Shown: one piece after another, positions 8,728 through 18,900 of the stretch
How positions within the stretch are numbered: the first letter of the stretch is position 1
Layout: each line of letters opens with the position of its first letter
Assembly (NCBI RefSeq): GCF_001514495.1
Contig: NZ_BCNM01000013.1
Span: forward strand, 1 to 64,000
DNA length: 64,000 nt
Source: Paenibacillus pabuli NBRC 13638
GTDB lineage: Bacteria > Bacillota > Bacilli > Paenibacillales > Paenibacillaceae
Reading direction: 5' to 3'
Translations under genes and position numbers: made by a program
The notes under the pieces: generated by a model
The model's database searches: none
What the model saw: the letters and a program-made list of their open reading frames with translations, nothing else
What the model was told of the DNA's origin: nothing

Positions 8728-10410
8728 TTAACTTTCCTCAAAAATCAGTTTTAAAATGTGCTCATTTTCTTCATAATCTTTACTGTTTAAAACGTGATAT
8801 TTATCATTGTTCAAATTAATTATATTGTCTATCTTTACGTCTTCATACTCTCTTTCATCAAAGCCTAATGTAGATAATACCAATTGGGTATCTTTGGTTA
8901 TGTCATTAAATATAAATTCAAATAGGGCTTTTTCCTTAATCTCGTCTGACTCTACATTATTAGGGCTATCTAAGATTAAAGGAAATTTTATAAAATTTTG
9001 ATTTATGGAATTTTTAATTTTTAATAGATTAAAATACCAAATAATAGTTGCAATAGCTCTGTTACTACCTCTTGCCTCATAATTTTGCGTTATGTTTTTT
9101 ATTTTTTCATCACCGATTTCCTCTAATCCAAATTTAATCTTTGAATCTGTCATATATTCCTGATAAAATACATTCGCCTTCTTTTTTTGATCATTGAACT
9201 CTTTAATTTTTTTATCATATATACTTTTTTCTGTCTCGTTCAATTCTATCTTACCCAGTAGAACTCCCATTTCTCGAATCATGTTTTCTTGAGTTTCGAT
9301 ATATCCCATATGTTTTATTGAATTAGAAATGACTGATTCGTTCATGTTTAAACTCTTCTCATATGTTTCTAATATATTTAATAAATTTCTATATTCCTCT
9401 TCTTTAATATGAAGCTTTCGATTGACTTCAATCATTAAACTGTCAAGTTCATCTTTCAAAATAAAATAATCTTCAATCTTATTACTACTTCTGATTCGAA
9501 CATCAAGTTCATCAACTTCTTGTGTACATACCGGACATCTGTTGCTATGAGTTTTACTATAAATTTTAGTTTCTTCTGATTGTTTTGTAGAGAGATCAGC
9601 AATACTTCTTTCTAAGTCAAATTGATCGTTCCTCAATTTCACAATACTATTCTTAATTTTCTTTAATTTTAATACTATATCTGAATATTCTTCTTTTTTT
9701 CTTTCAAGCTCTATTTTTAGTGAATCCAATTCAATAGGAGCATCCAACCCTTCTAGATATTTTTTCACTCGAATAAGCATGTTTTCGATAATTAACTTTT
9801 CATCTTTATACTTCTTGTCCTGTTGTTTTAACTCCTCGATCTTTCTTAATAGACTATAATACTGATCATTAAAGATACCGAAATGATTATAAATTACATT
9901 TTCCTTATAATCTGCGTATTGCCCTAAATTCTTAAATGAAGAGAACTTAGTCCCGTTCATTTGATCTTGATCTACATAATTTAATAAATAACTATATACA
10001 GGAGGTGTTATCTCAAGAGTTTCTTGTTTTCTATTTGGTAGTTTCACAGAAAATCCGTATATTTCGGCTAGATATTCTGACAATTCTCGACGGTTAACTG
10101 TATTAAATAATTTTATGAGTTTTTCATTATATATTCTAAAAAGTTCTCCACTTCTATAAACCAAAAATCTCACATCATCCACATTAATATCTAAAAGATA
10201 TGTTTTTTCAATAGCAGACCATTTACTATCGAATATACTGTCTGCACCTAATGTGTGATATACGCTTTTCAATATCACAGATTTACCCACATCATTTCCA
10301 TTTGTCTTATCAGATGTTATGACGTTGATTCCTTTCTTAAAATCCACCCTTTTTGCTAATCTATTTCTATATTCAAATATGTATAAAGTGTTAAGATACA
10401 AACTCTTCAT
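8728..10410 (-). CDS. Rad50/SMC-like ATPase, Lamassu LmuB / DUF2326-like
   Basis: 560-residue ABC-type ATPase with Rad50 architecture: N-terminal P-loop, a long coiled coil, a zinc hook CPVC at residues 292-295 near the middle, a returning coiled coil, and a C-terminal half with a GSNRA signature-like motif and Walker B FPLILDSPNN with D481. The P-loop is unusual (TNGNDVGKS, about residues 36-44) and lacks the first GxxG spacing; this resembles what I know of DUF2326 proteins. The start at 10410 has GAGGAGGG upstream and overlaps the nuclease gene by 20 bases. It likely senses abnormal DNA and licenses the partner nuclease, as in Lamassu or ABC-three-component systems; that is inference. Confidence 0.75.
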   Translation of the reverse strand: MKSLYLNTLYIFEYRNRLAKRVDFKKGINVITSDKTNGNDVGKSVILKSVYHTLGADSIFDSKWSAIEKTYLLDINVDDVRFLVYRSGELFRIYNEKLIKLFNTVNRRELSEYLAEIYGFSVKLPNRKQETLEITPPVYSYLLNYVDQDQMNGTKFSSFKNLGQYADYKENVIYNHFGIFNDQYYSLLRKIEELKQQDKKYKDEKLIIENMLIRVKKYLEGLDAPIELDSLKIELERKKEEYSDIVLKLKKIKNSIVKLRNDQFDLERSIADLSTKQSEETKIYSKTHSNRCPVCTQEVDELDVRIRSSNKIEDYFILKDELDSLMIEVNRKLHIKEEEYRNLLNILETYEKSLNMNESVISNSIKHMGYIETQENMIREMGVLLGKIELNETEKSIYDKKIKEFNDQKKKANVFYQEYMTDSKIKFGLEEIGDEKIKNITQNYEARGSNRAIATIIWYFNLLKIKNSINQNFIKFPLILDSPNNVESDEIKEKALFEFIFNDITKDTQLVLSTLGFDEREYEDVKIDNIINLNNDKYHVLNSKDYEENEHILKLIFEES

Positions 10411-11464
10411 AAACTCCCTCCTCAAACCTTTTTAGTGTAAACAGTACCAACATTTTAAATTCTACATATTTCATTTCGAGCAATTTATAACTTTCCAACG
10501 ATTCGCAAATAAACTCAACTATTTCCCAATCTTTTTTAGGTAACACAGAAATGTTCTCCTCTATGAAACAAACAATTTTCTGTTCTAAATTCCTCATACT
10601 TTGGTTAGATGATAAATCAATTACAATTTGGTTTAGAGCTTGCTTAGACTCAAACCTATCTTTGAAATTCCCACTATAGCGGGCATCAATGAATTCTTTA
10701 ATCTTTAAGATTGATACATCCGTATTATCTTTGTACTTATTGAAGATCTTAGATAGTTCTGCCTTTCCAATTCCTTTCTTTTTCAAAATTTCATCGTACG
10801 TTGATAATTCAAGTTCGAATGATGCTTTTGTTGAAATTTCGGAATAGAGGATTCTATATAGAGAGTTGATTTTCTTAGGTTCAGTATTAAAAACTGATTC
10901 AAAGAAAAGAGACAACTCACCTATTAAAGTTTTTTCAGGATTAATTAAATCCATATTCGTCCTGATATAGTAAGCATTCTCAAGTCTCAATTCCTCTTCC
11001 TTTGATAATTCGTTTTTCAATGCTTCCCTAATTTTTGTTATTGCTTTTTCATCCATATTTACAAACGAAGTAGATTCACATGTGTTATGGACTTTTTTAC
11101 CATCATTAATAGGTGCATTCGATACTATTGCAACAACTACATTATCAAATTCTGTTTGATCATCGGCATATTTTAAAGTGTATAATTTACCTAAAATGGA
11201 GCGTCCAACCTTATCCTTTTTGATAAGTTTATTAACAGTATTAGCTGTATGATCATTACGAGTTTTCAATTGATAAAATTCATAGTTCTCATCTAAATGA
11301 ATTTCAATATCGCACTTATAATCAAAAACTACTGTAAAATCAATATGAGTTTTATACAATTCAAGTATTTTTTTCAAACCCCATAACATTTCATTCCTAA
11401 ACCTATTTTTAGACATTGATCCTGATAAATCGTAAGGCTGATTCATATAGCTATACAAGGTCAC
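10391..11464 (-). CDS. DUF4297/Cap4-like dsDNA nuclease, Lamassu LmuA-like
   Basis: 357-residue putative effector. The N-terminal domain (about 15-190) matches the PD-(D/E)xK pattern of DUF4297/Cap4 nucleases: D52 in CDIEIHL, then E62-F-Y-Q65-L-K67, the typical EFYQLKT strand. The C-terminal 150 residues are helical and probably dock on the Rad50-like partner. The start is GTG at 11464 with GGAGG six bases ahead; ATG at residue 7 lacks a good site. Translation is coupled to the ATPase. It is the first gene of a minus-strand cluster. DUF4297 plus SMC-type ATPase is the original two-gene Lamassu composition; no third (LmuC) gene is visible. Confidence 0.75.
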   Translation of the reverse strand: MTLYSYMNQPYDLSGSMSKNRFRNEMLWGLKKILELYKTHIDFTVVFDYKCDIEIHLDENYEFYQLKTRNDHTANTVNKLIKKDKVGRSILGKLYTLKYADDQTEFDNVVVAIVSNAPINDGKKVHNTCESTSFVNMDEKAITKIREALKNELSKEEELRLENAYYIRTNMDLINPEKTLIGELSLFFESVFNTEPKKINSLYRILYSEISTKASFELELSTYDEILKKKGIGKAELSKIFNKYKDNTDVSILKIKEFIDARYSGNFKDRFESKQALNQIVIDLSSNQSMRNLEQKIVCFIEENISVLPKKDWEIVEFICESLESYKLLEMKYVEFKMLVLFTLKRFEEGVYEEFVS

Positions 11465-11785
11465 GAAATTACCTCCATTCTTATAATTATCTATCTTTTT
11501 AAAATCACAAAATTAAATCTAATACTTCATTCATCACTTTTGATTAAGATGGTTACTAGTATCTTAACAGAAAGTCTTAGTTTCACTTGTCACATTGTGT
11601 CGAAACAAAGACTTGACTTTATTGTGATATAGTAATTGATACCTACAAAACTATACTATTGAGAGGTGCCAGTTTTTTTAGCTCCCCATCTCAATGTCCT
11701 AAAGACCTTCCCCTCATTGACAACCCCTTCAAAAAAGCCTATCCTAATAACGAACCAATCATTCACTATTAAGGAGTCGTTCCCG
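11465..11785. other. divergent intergenic region between defence island and TetR gene
   Basis: 320 bases, AT-rich on the island side. It must hold the promoters for the nuclease gene (minus) and the TetR gene (plus). A TTGACT box near 11612 and TATA-rich stretches are visible but no well-spaced sigma-A pair could be fixed. A long in-frame extension of the TetR frame across this region is not believed to be coding. Confidence 0.5.
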
Positions 11786-12397
11786 ATGGTGCAAGCCAAG
11801 AAAGACGAAGTCAGGAAAGAGATTGAATACGCAGCACTCAAGGTCTTTTTTGAAAAAGGATATGTGGATGCCAAGATGAGCGATATCTCGGATGAGATCA
11901 ATATTTCCGTGGGCAATATCTATACTTATTTTAAGAACAAGAAAGAACTATTCTACGCCGTCGTGCCTCCGGATCTGGTGGATTATCTTAAAAATGTACT
12001 GGTGGAGACGATTCACTTCGATAACCAAACCTTGTTCGAGGAAACGGATAGCGAGCGAAAGTCGGCGCTGTTACAGGAACAGGTGGACGTATTACGGAAA
12101 TACCGGAATCAGATCGTTATTATCTTTGAAAAGAATAAAGGCACCATCTACACCAACGCCAAGAATGAGCTTGTCGAGCTGATGATCGAAACAAAAAAAG
12201 CCTATCTAAAAAATCAATATAAACGATATGAGATTGGCACCGAGGAAAATTTGATCTTGCTGAACATCCTCGCACACAACGTGATCGATATGAATCTGGA
12301 TCTGTTGAAGCGGGATATGAGTGAGGACAGCCGCAAGCAAATTTTCGAAGCATTGTATGTATACAGACTGTACGGCATGAAGAGTTTGAACGAATAA
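11786..12397 (+). CDS. TetR/AcrR family regulator
   Basis: 203-residue one-component regulator. The N-terminal helix-turn-helix (about residues 5-52) has the family pattern AALKVFFEKGYVDAKMSDIS followed by NISVGNIYTYFKNKKELF. The C-terminal ligand domain is divergent and charged. The ATG at 11786 is chosen because AAGGAG lies nine bases upstream; the frame is open to 11666 but that extension lacks family similarity. It precedes the amidohydrolase on the same strand and probably regulates it; a candidate operator lies between them. Confidence 0.9.
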   Translation: MVQAKKDEVRKEIEYAALKVFFEKGYVDAKMSDISDEINISVGNIYTYFKNKKELFYAVVPPDLVDYLKNVLVETIHFDNQTLFEETDSERKSALLQEQVDVLRKYRNQIVIIFEKNKGTIYTNAKNELVELMIETKKAYLKNQYKRYEIGTEENLILLNILAHNVIDMNLDLLKRDMSEDSRKQIFEALYVYRLYGMKSLNE

Positions 12398-12522
12398 CGG
12401 TCTAAAGGCCCATGTCTACTGAGACCATAACGCGTCACACAGCGTGCAGATCAGATCAACTCCCCTTGATTTGCACGCAAAAAAAACTTCATCATAGATC
12501 AGCCTATTTTTTTTGATCTAAA

Positions 12523-12541
12523 AATGAATTAATCGTTCATT
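12523..12541. promoter_or_regulatory. candidate TetR operator
   Basis: Inverted repeat AATGAA-N7-TTCATT about 65 bases upstream of the amidohydrolase start and downstream of the TetR gene. Symmetry and position fit a TetR-controlled promoter. Confidence 0.4.
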
Positions 12542-12604
12542 ATTGAAAAAGGCATCATCGTTACCTAACCACTCACCTCACCCATATTCTAAGGAGGAAC
12601 ACAC

Positions 12605-13927
12605 ATGAACACCGCTTATGCTTTAAAAAACGTCAATCTGATCCACGGAGATTCGAGCCATAATCTACAAAAAAACATAACCATTCTCGTCAATGAACAA
12701 GGACTTATCCAGGATATCGGCCGAGATCACGAGTTGCATATCCCAAGTCACTACACAACGATCGACCTCTCAGGGAAATACGTAATGCCGGGACTGATCA
12801 ATGCCCACGTGCACCTCTTTGCAGATGGTAAACCGTTCAGTCTCTCGGTCAGTGAAAGCATGTTGAAGTTCACATATGATCGGATATTGAACACGAAATT
12901 CGGCAGAAACGTTTTAAAAAAAAGAATGAAACGCAACGCGCTGACCGCACTTCATGCGGGTGTGACAACGATGCGCAGTGTGGGAGAATTCTTTTACACC
13001 GATGTCCAGCTGCGAGATGAGATTAATAACGGCGAATTCGTCGGCCCTTATCTGCTTGTCTCCGGGTTTTTCCTCAGTGTGACGGGCGGACATGGTGCTC
13101 CATTCCTCGCTCTGGTGGGCGATTCCCCGTGGGAAGCACGAAAAAATGTACGGATCAATGTGAAACACGGCGTGGATCTGATCAAAATCTGTGTGACGGG
13201 CGGCGTGACGGATGCGAAAATGGTGGGCGAAGCTGGCCGTTTGCAGATGACGGTGGAGGAAGTTGCAGCGATCTGCGATGAAGCGCATAAGATTGGTTTG
13301 CGGGTGGCAGCGCATGTTGAGAGCACGGAAGGCGTAAGGGTCGCGTTACAAGGTGGCGTCGATACCATCGAGCACGGTTCGGAGATGGACGACGAAATCA
13401 TTCGTTTGTACAAAAATAATCCCAATGCCCTGAATGGCTACACAGCACTCATCCCCACTCTGCAAGCTGCTTATCCATCCGCTTCACTGGATACCAGCGT
13501 AACGAAGGTAAGTGCAACGGTAAAAGAGAACTCCAGACTGGTCTACGATTCCATGCTCAAAGGCGTGAAGCAAGCGATCGAAAACAACATCACCATAGGT
13601 ATCGGCACTGATGCCGCTATGCCTTACGTGACTCACTATGATATGTGGAGAGAGATGGACCACTACATGAGACAGGCCAACCTGAACAACAAACAGGTCA
13701 TCGACATGGTGACTCGAACCAATGCGAAGATCCTCGGTGTTGACGATGTAACAGGAACGGTGGATATCGGGAAACATGCTGATCTGATTATCATGGAGCA
13801 AAATCCGCTGGAACATATCGAGGCCTTGTCAGACATCGCTATGGTCATGGTCAAAGGAAATCTAATTCAAACACCATCTGTCACAAGAATCAAAGAAGTC
13901 GACGATGTTCTAAACTCAGTTTGGTGA
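12605..13927 (+). CDS. metal-dependent amidohydrolase (imidazolonepropionase/prolidase-like)
   Basis: 440-residue amidohydrolase-superfamily enzyme. The metal site is visible: HVH in GLINAHVHLF, KICVTGGV with the bridging Lys region, AAHVES, IEHGSEM, and the GIGTDAAMPY Asp. N- and C-terminal beta segments form the usual small sandwich (DLIIMEQNPLEHIEAL near the end). It resembles the imidazolonepropionase-like/Xaa-Pro dipeptidase amidohydrolases; the substrate is unknown. The ATG follows AAGGAGG. A frameshifted DUF554 gene follows 16 bases later, so they were probably one transcript. Confidence 0.88.
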   Translation: MNTAYALKNVNLIHGDSSHNLQKNITILVNEQGLIQDIGRDHELHIPSHYTTIDLSGKYVMPGLINAHVHLFADGKPFSLSVSESMLKFTYDRILNTKFGRNVLKKRMKRNALTALHAGVTTMRSVGEFFYTDVQLRDEINNGEFVGPYLLVSGFFLSVTGGHGAPFLALVGDSPWEARKNVRINVKHGVDLIKICVTGGVTDAKMVGEAGRLQMTVEEVAAICDEAHKIGLRVAAHVESTEGVRVALQGGVDTIEHGSEMDDEIIRLYKNNPNALNGYTALIPTLQAAYPSASLDTSVTKVSATVKENSRLVYDSMLKGVKQAIENNITIGIGTDAAMPYVTHYDMWREMDHYMRQANLNNKQVIDMVTRTNAKILGVDDVTGTVDIGKHADLIIMEQNPLEHIEALSDIAMVMVKGNLIQTPSVTRIKEVDDVLNSVW

Positions 13928-13943
13928 ATTCAGGAGTGAAATC

Positions 13944-14604
13944 ATGCTTGGTATATTGATCAATTGTTTTTCCATTATATGCGGGAGTACCCTTGGAGCC
14001 ATCTCCAAAAGGATCATGAATGACGGTTATAAGTCCATACTCAATCAAGTGATTGGAATCAGCGCGCTCATCATAGGCATTAGTACAACCATGAGCAGCA
14101 TATCGACCAGCCAATATCAGATTATGTTTATCATCTTCCTCACCTTAGGCGGGATCATTGGGCAACTGATTAATTTCGAGAACATCCTGTCGAACATCAT
14201 GACCAAATTCTCGTCCAATGGTTTAAATGAAGGATTAACTGTTGCCATATCACTGTTGTGCGTGGGATCGATCCCGATTCTGGGGCCACTGCAAAGTGCA
14301 TTACAGGGGGATAACACCTTTTTGCAAATCAATACGATTTTCTCTGGCATTACGTCATTGATTCTGGCATCCACCTTCGGGATCGGCATCATCTTCTCAG
14401 CGTTCATTCTGTTGGTGATCGAAGTGCTGGTCTTCTTCTCGGCTGATTTCTTATCCGTCTTCATGACGTCGAACATTTATGAATGAAATCACTCTGATCG
14501 GTGGCATCCTGGCGCTTTGTACGGGGTTAAACATCTTGAAGATTACGGAAATCAAAGTATTGAATCTGTTACCCGCCCTGTTTAATCCGATCTTTTTGCT
14601 ATAA
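13944..14604 (+). pseudogene. DUF554 (YdfK/YqgA-like) membrane protein, frameshifted
   Basis: Multi-pass membrane protein of the DUF554 family, cut by a frameshift. The first 180 residues (13944-14486) carry the expected start (ILINCFSIICGSTLGA) and helices but stop after TSNIYE. From 14482 the next frame continues the family ending: NEITLIGGILALCTGLNIL and then LLPALFNPIFLL, with a stop at 14602-14604. One extra base near 14471-14485 explains it. It could be a real inactivation or a sequencing error. Function of the family is not well established. Confidence 0.8.
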
Positions 14605-14669
14605 AATCAGATAGAAACAATGGTGGGACGATGTGAAGTCAGACACCCGGCTAGGCAAAATGAAATGAA

Positions 14670-15263
14670 TTAATCATTTAATCCCTTGCCATCCAGAATG
14701 GGCTGCATATATTTTTCCACTCGGGACACTCTGGTTTTGGATTGTTTCGGTTGCGAAAAATAATGGAGATAGGCCCGCTGACGACCGGGTGTCAAAGCTT
14801 CAAATGCAGTCTGAAATGCAGGGTTCTCATCGAATTGCTGCTGAAGCTCCACGGGAATGGTGTATTCCTCCGTCTTCTTTTTCTCCACTTCCAAACCGGC
14901 TTGTTCCACTTCAATGGCTTCTTGGATGTAGGCTTTCAGAATATCTTCCTGTTCTATTATTTGCTCCACATTGGTGAATCGGATCTGACGCCCTGCCTGT
15001 ACATTCTCCGTTTGCTGGATCAAGATGCCATGCGTATCCTTTAACAGGGCACCTTTCATGAACAAAATGGCACAATACTCTTTGAATCCATGGATCAATA
15101 CGATATTTTTACCATTCAACGTATAACACGGATGCATCCATTTAAAATCTTCGGTCAGCTCACAATCCAGAATGATCTGTCTTAGCTTCTTGGATTCTTC
15201 CTTCCACGTTTTAATTTTGCTTAAGTAGGCGTCAACTTTGGGATTCGTATTTGTATCGGTCAT
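14670..15263 (-). CDS. YdeI/OmpD-associated family protein
   Basis: About 197 residues. It has a DUF1801-like N-terminal fold (WKEESKKLRQIILDCELTEDFKWMHPCYTLNGKN) and the C-terminal OmdA/YdeI helix signature ending in FEALTPGRQRAYLHYFSQPK and SRVEKYMQPILDGKG. The ATG at 15263 is preceded by GAGAGG; a TTG one codon earlier is also open. It is monocistronic. The cellular role of this widespread cytosolic family is unclear. Confidence 0.85.
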   Translation of the reverse strand: MTDTNTNPKVDAYLSKIKTWKEESKKLRQIILDCELTEDFKWMHPCYTLNGKNIVLIHGFKEYCAILFMKGALLKDTHGILIQQTENVQAGRQIRFTNVEQIIEQEDILKAYIQEAIEVEQAGLEVEKKKTEEYTIPVELQQQFDENPAFQTAFEALTPGRQRAYLHYFSQPKQSKTRVSRVEKYMQPILDGKGLND

Positions 15264-15386
15264 CAAGGAATACCTCTCTTCATCTTATGAACTCATAGGT
15301 TCAATTGTACTGGTTTTCAATGGATTGTACAGCTTGCTTACAGGAGCTTTTATTGACTTTTCCACTTCTATTTAAACCTTGAAATC

Positions 15387-15448
15387 AACAAAGGCCACCC
15401 CTCTCAGGATAACCTTTGCTTTAATTTCATTAAATATTGGCGATTACA
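15387..15448. repeat. direct repeat with terminator hairpin, copy 1
   Basis: About 62 bases nearly identical to 15884-15947, containing GGCCACCC-ctctca-GGATAACC followed by CTTTGCTTTAATTTC. The two copies flank the small gene at 15465-15884. Confidence 0.75.
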
Positions 15449-15464
15449 CGTACATCGAGGAAGG

Positions 15465-15884
15465 ATGAGAAATTTGAAAGCAAAACATAAATGGCCCCTC
15501 ATCGTGATAAGCAGCTTTGTCGTGATGCTCCTGGTTATCATCTATTTCGTTTTCTTTTCGGATGATATGAAAGGATGGTCTTCACCAGCAAAGGAACAGC
15601 AATATTACACAGGCACCATTGTTGAAATAAAAGAACAAAACAGTAAAGTAGACGGAGACAAGGTACTTTATTCCATCATACTGGATAATGGAGAATATCT
15701 GAATGTAACGAAAAATTCGAGGTTTTATGTTACTTCGAGTGACTTTTATCAAGCAGATGCAAAATTCACTAAAATGAGAATCGAGGCTGACTTCAACGAA
15801 GTTAATGTAGGTGATAAAATTGAAAGTTGGACGAGACAAATAAATAATCATTTATTTGAAATATATGAGTTAACTATAAAATAA
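15465..15884 (+). CDS. small membrane-anchored hypothetical protein
   Basis: 139 residues with one N-terminal membrane anchor (about residues 11-31, after the basic segment RNLKAKHK) and an extracytoplasmic domain of about 105 residues predicted to be mostly beta, including YYTGTIVEIKEQ and VGDKIESW. The end resembles an OB-like or DUF3221-type small fold but no family is assigned. The start has GGAAGGA upstream. The gene lies exactly between two copies of a 62-base terminator repeat, which suggests it arrived by duplication or insertion next to the SLH gene. Confidence 0.75.
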   Translation: MRNLKAKHKWPLIVISSFVVMLLVIIYFVFFSDDMKGWSSPAKEQQYYTGTIVEIKEQNSKVDGDKVLYSIILDNGEYLNVTKNSRFYVTSSDFYQADAKFTKMRIEADFNEVNVGDKIESWTRQINNHLFEIYELTIK

Positions 15885-15947
15885 ACAATGGCCATCCCTC
15901 TCAGGATGACCTTTGCTTTAATTTCATTAAATATTGTGCATTTACAC
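15884..15947. terminator. terminator of the SLH gene and direct repeat copy 2
   Basis: Hairpin GGCCATCC-ctctca-GGATGACC at 15890-15911, between convergent genes: the small membrane protein (plus) ends at 15884 and the SLH gene (minus) ends at 15942. It may terminate both. It is nearly identical to 15387-15448. Confidence 0.7.
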
Positions 15948-18900
15948 ATGCAACGCCAACAGCAATTTATAGATCATTGCGGCGGCTTCCGCACGGGTCG
16001 TCATATTCCCTGCACGAACCGTATTGTCCGTATATCCGTTCACAATTTGGGCCTGAACGGCTGTATTCAATGCCTCTTGTGCCCAAGCCGGGGTTTGCGA
16101 CTCGTCAGTGAAGCTTGGTTTTACAGCATCATTGCTCGTTCCCGACTGTGCATCTGCACTTAACTTCAAAGCATTCGCCATCATCACAGCCATCTCCGCA
16201 CGAGTGATCGTCTCATTAGGCTTGAACGTATTATCACTGTAGCCCTTCACGATTCCGGCTTGCACGGCTGCCGCAATGTCACTCTTCGCCCAGCCTGGCA
16301 GACTGCCTTGATCTGCAAACGTCGTATCCGACTGCACGGACTTCAAAGCCATTGCCTTACTGATTAACGTAACAAACTCTGCCCGTGTAATCTTCTTGGA
16401 TGGTTGGAATGTACCATCGATGTAACCCTGGATAACATCCATGCCAATCAAACGGTCTGCATAGTCGGATGCCCAGTGTCCGTTCAGATCGGACAGATTT
16501 GCTGGTGTGTAACTGGACACAACAAAGGTACCCAGATGAGTCACTTTTGCCGAAACGGTTCCTGGTGCATTCGTCTTGCCACCGATGAATACCCAGCTCT
16601 GACGGGATTCATTATAATAGTAGATCGCTGGCTGCGCTCCTTGAGACAGCTTGGACGCATCATATTGCAGGCTCAGTGCTGCCTGATCGTTCAATGTCCG
16701 TCCTCCACTGCGAGTAATCTGTACCGCTTGGCCCAGTACGTTCAGTGAAGCTGGATTCTGCAATTGGTCCTGGGACACGACAGATAGTTGCAACGTATCT
16801 TTTTGCCCAATGGCTCCTGCCGGAGCGTTGAATTGCACGATGTCTTTTAGACCCGTTTGTACAGGCTGGTTCGCTTCGACCTCTACCTTTACTTCAGTAG
16901 AAGAACCTGGTCCCGTTTCCGGATTGGTTGGTGTAGTTGGAATGGTTGGTGTGGTTGGAACGGTAGGCGTTGTTGGCACACTTGGTGTGCTTCCACCGGA
17001 ATTCCCGCCAGAATTGCCTCCACCTGAACCCCCGCCATCATTGCCTGAGCGGGCTTGTACGGTAACCGTACGTGTGACTTCCTGTGCAGCATTTCCGGCA
17101 ATATCTTTCACGTTATAACGAAGGGTGTAGATCCCCGCTGCTTGTGTGTTCACTGTGCCATCCATCTGCACTGAACCACGGATGCCCACATTATCGGTAG
17201 CCTGTGCTCCAGGCTCGTTATACGGATCTCCCACGGTTAATGTCATCTGGCTGCTGCCTTGCAGGGTGATGACAGGAATTTCACGGTCTATTTTGACCAC
17301 CAATGGTAAAGTATACGTTTCGCTCAGATCGTCTGTCGCTCTGAATAACAGCTTATGCTCTCCAGGCTCGGTTACCTCCAAAGGCGTATTCCCTGTATAT
17401 GGTTCGTACGTCTGCCCTCCATCACGAGAAAACTCAATGATTGCGGAAGTCGCTGGCGCGTATACTGCGCTGGTTACACTCACCGTTACGGACTGGTTTG
17501 TCCATGTATCCGTATGATACGGCTGGCCGTCAGCAGTGGTCATGTTGGCTTTTAACACCAATATCTGATTATTTGTTCCTTCCACAATGACGTTAAACGT
17601 CTTCGTGTCGCTCACACTGCCACGTTGTACCGTTGCCGTCAATTCCAATCGCTCATTATTCTCAGGCTGTGTAAGAAGTTTGCCCTGTTCATCCATCAAT
17701 TCCGGGTTGGAGCTGGACCAGCTAATCGTTGCTCCATGTTTTCCTTCCACAGGAAGGGTAAGGTCGGAAGTGACCGCGTTCAGATTGCCCAGATCAATCG
17801 CTTGAAGCGTATCCGTTACCGCCTGTGCATCACTGTAAGGTGTCGCACTCACGAAGATCGGATTGGAGTAGAACCACAGATCGCCATAGTTCTTGTCATT
17901 GATCTCATTGAAGCGAGTCGTTGCATCAGCTGTTGTAATTTTCGGATCAAGCTGTGGTTCACCATTTACGGTTTCACCTGTAACGTTCATACCCAGATTC
18001 GTACCGCGCAGACGGAAATACTTATCCTGGTCTGTGGCTTTGATCTTGTACGTAATAACATTGTAGCCTTCGGCGTCTGTCGTCCAATCGTTGGACGTGA
18101 AGGTAGCCAGCACTTGGGTGGAATCGTTGGTGTCTTTGTTATATGCGGCTGTGCCCTTCTGGGCCTTGCCTGTCACATCTCCCGCAATGAGATCAACATG
18201 ATCGACCATCGGTATTTGTCCAGCGGACGTGACGCTGTTGATTGGTTTTTCATAATTGTTGCTTGTGGTTGGACTCTTGAAACGGATTTTCAGTTCCACT
18301 TCGTCACCTTGGGTCACACCCAGGTCTCCGCCCATTTCAGCCTGAGCGCCTGCGCCGGAAGCCGTGAAGTCCAGTGCGTTGATCAGATCACCGAATACGG
18401 AAAATGATTTCCCCGAACGCAGTCCTTCCAGCACGGCTTGCATGCCTGTACCATCAACCCACGAATAGGTCTTGGCATATTCGCCCGGAAAATAACCGCT
18501 GGAATTCGTGTCAATCGTTTTGAAATGGTAATCCGAATTGCCATAGTTCCAGAAGTGACGCCCTTCTCCCAACAATGCATCCCACAGACCGCCCACCTTG
18601 GCGACCATATAGTCCACACCGCCGTATGTACGATATTTGTATCCATCGTCTGCAGTTGGATCGGCTACGTTGTATGTTGTATTATACCCGCCACGATCCG
18701 GTTCCATCTGGTTCCCAAGCATACCTTCGATACCGAATACGACTTGTGGGGCCAGATCGTTGAATTCACGGAAGTCCGCGATGGTATATTTGTTTTTGCC
18801 CCGTGAAGGGTGATTGATCATCGCATAACTCGTCGTTGGATACTTGGTTGCCAGCCAATTGATGGCAGCCAGCGCATCCTGATGAGTCGTATAGGCACGT

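Noticed and set aside
11666..11785. N-terminal extension of the TetR protein
   Set aside because: A ribosome site sits right before the ATG at 11786 and the extension has no family similarity.
17625..18407. A 260-codon plus-strand open frame inside the SLH gene
   Set aside because: Opposite a well-supported domain-rich protein, with no start context or family similarity.
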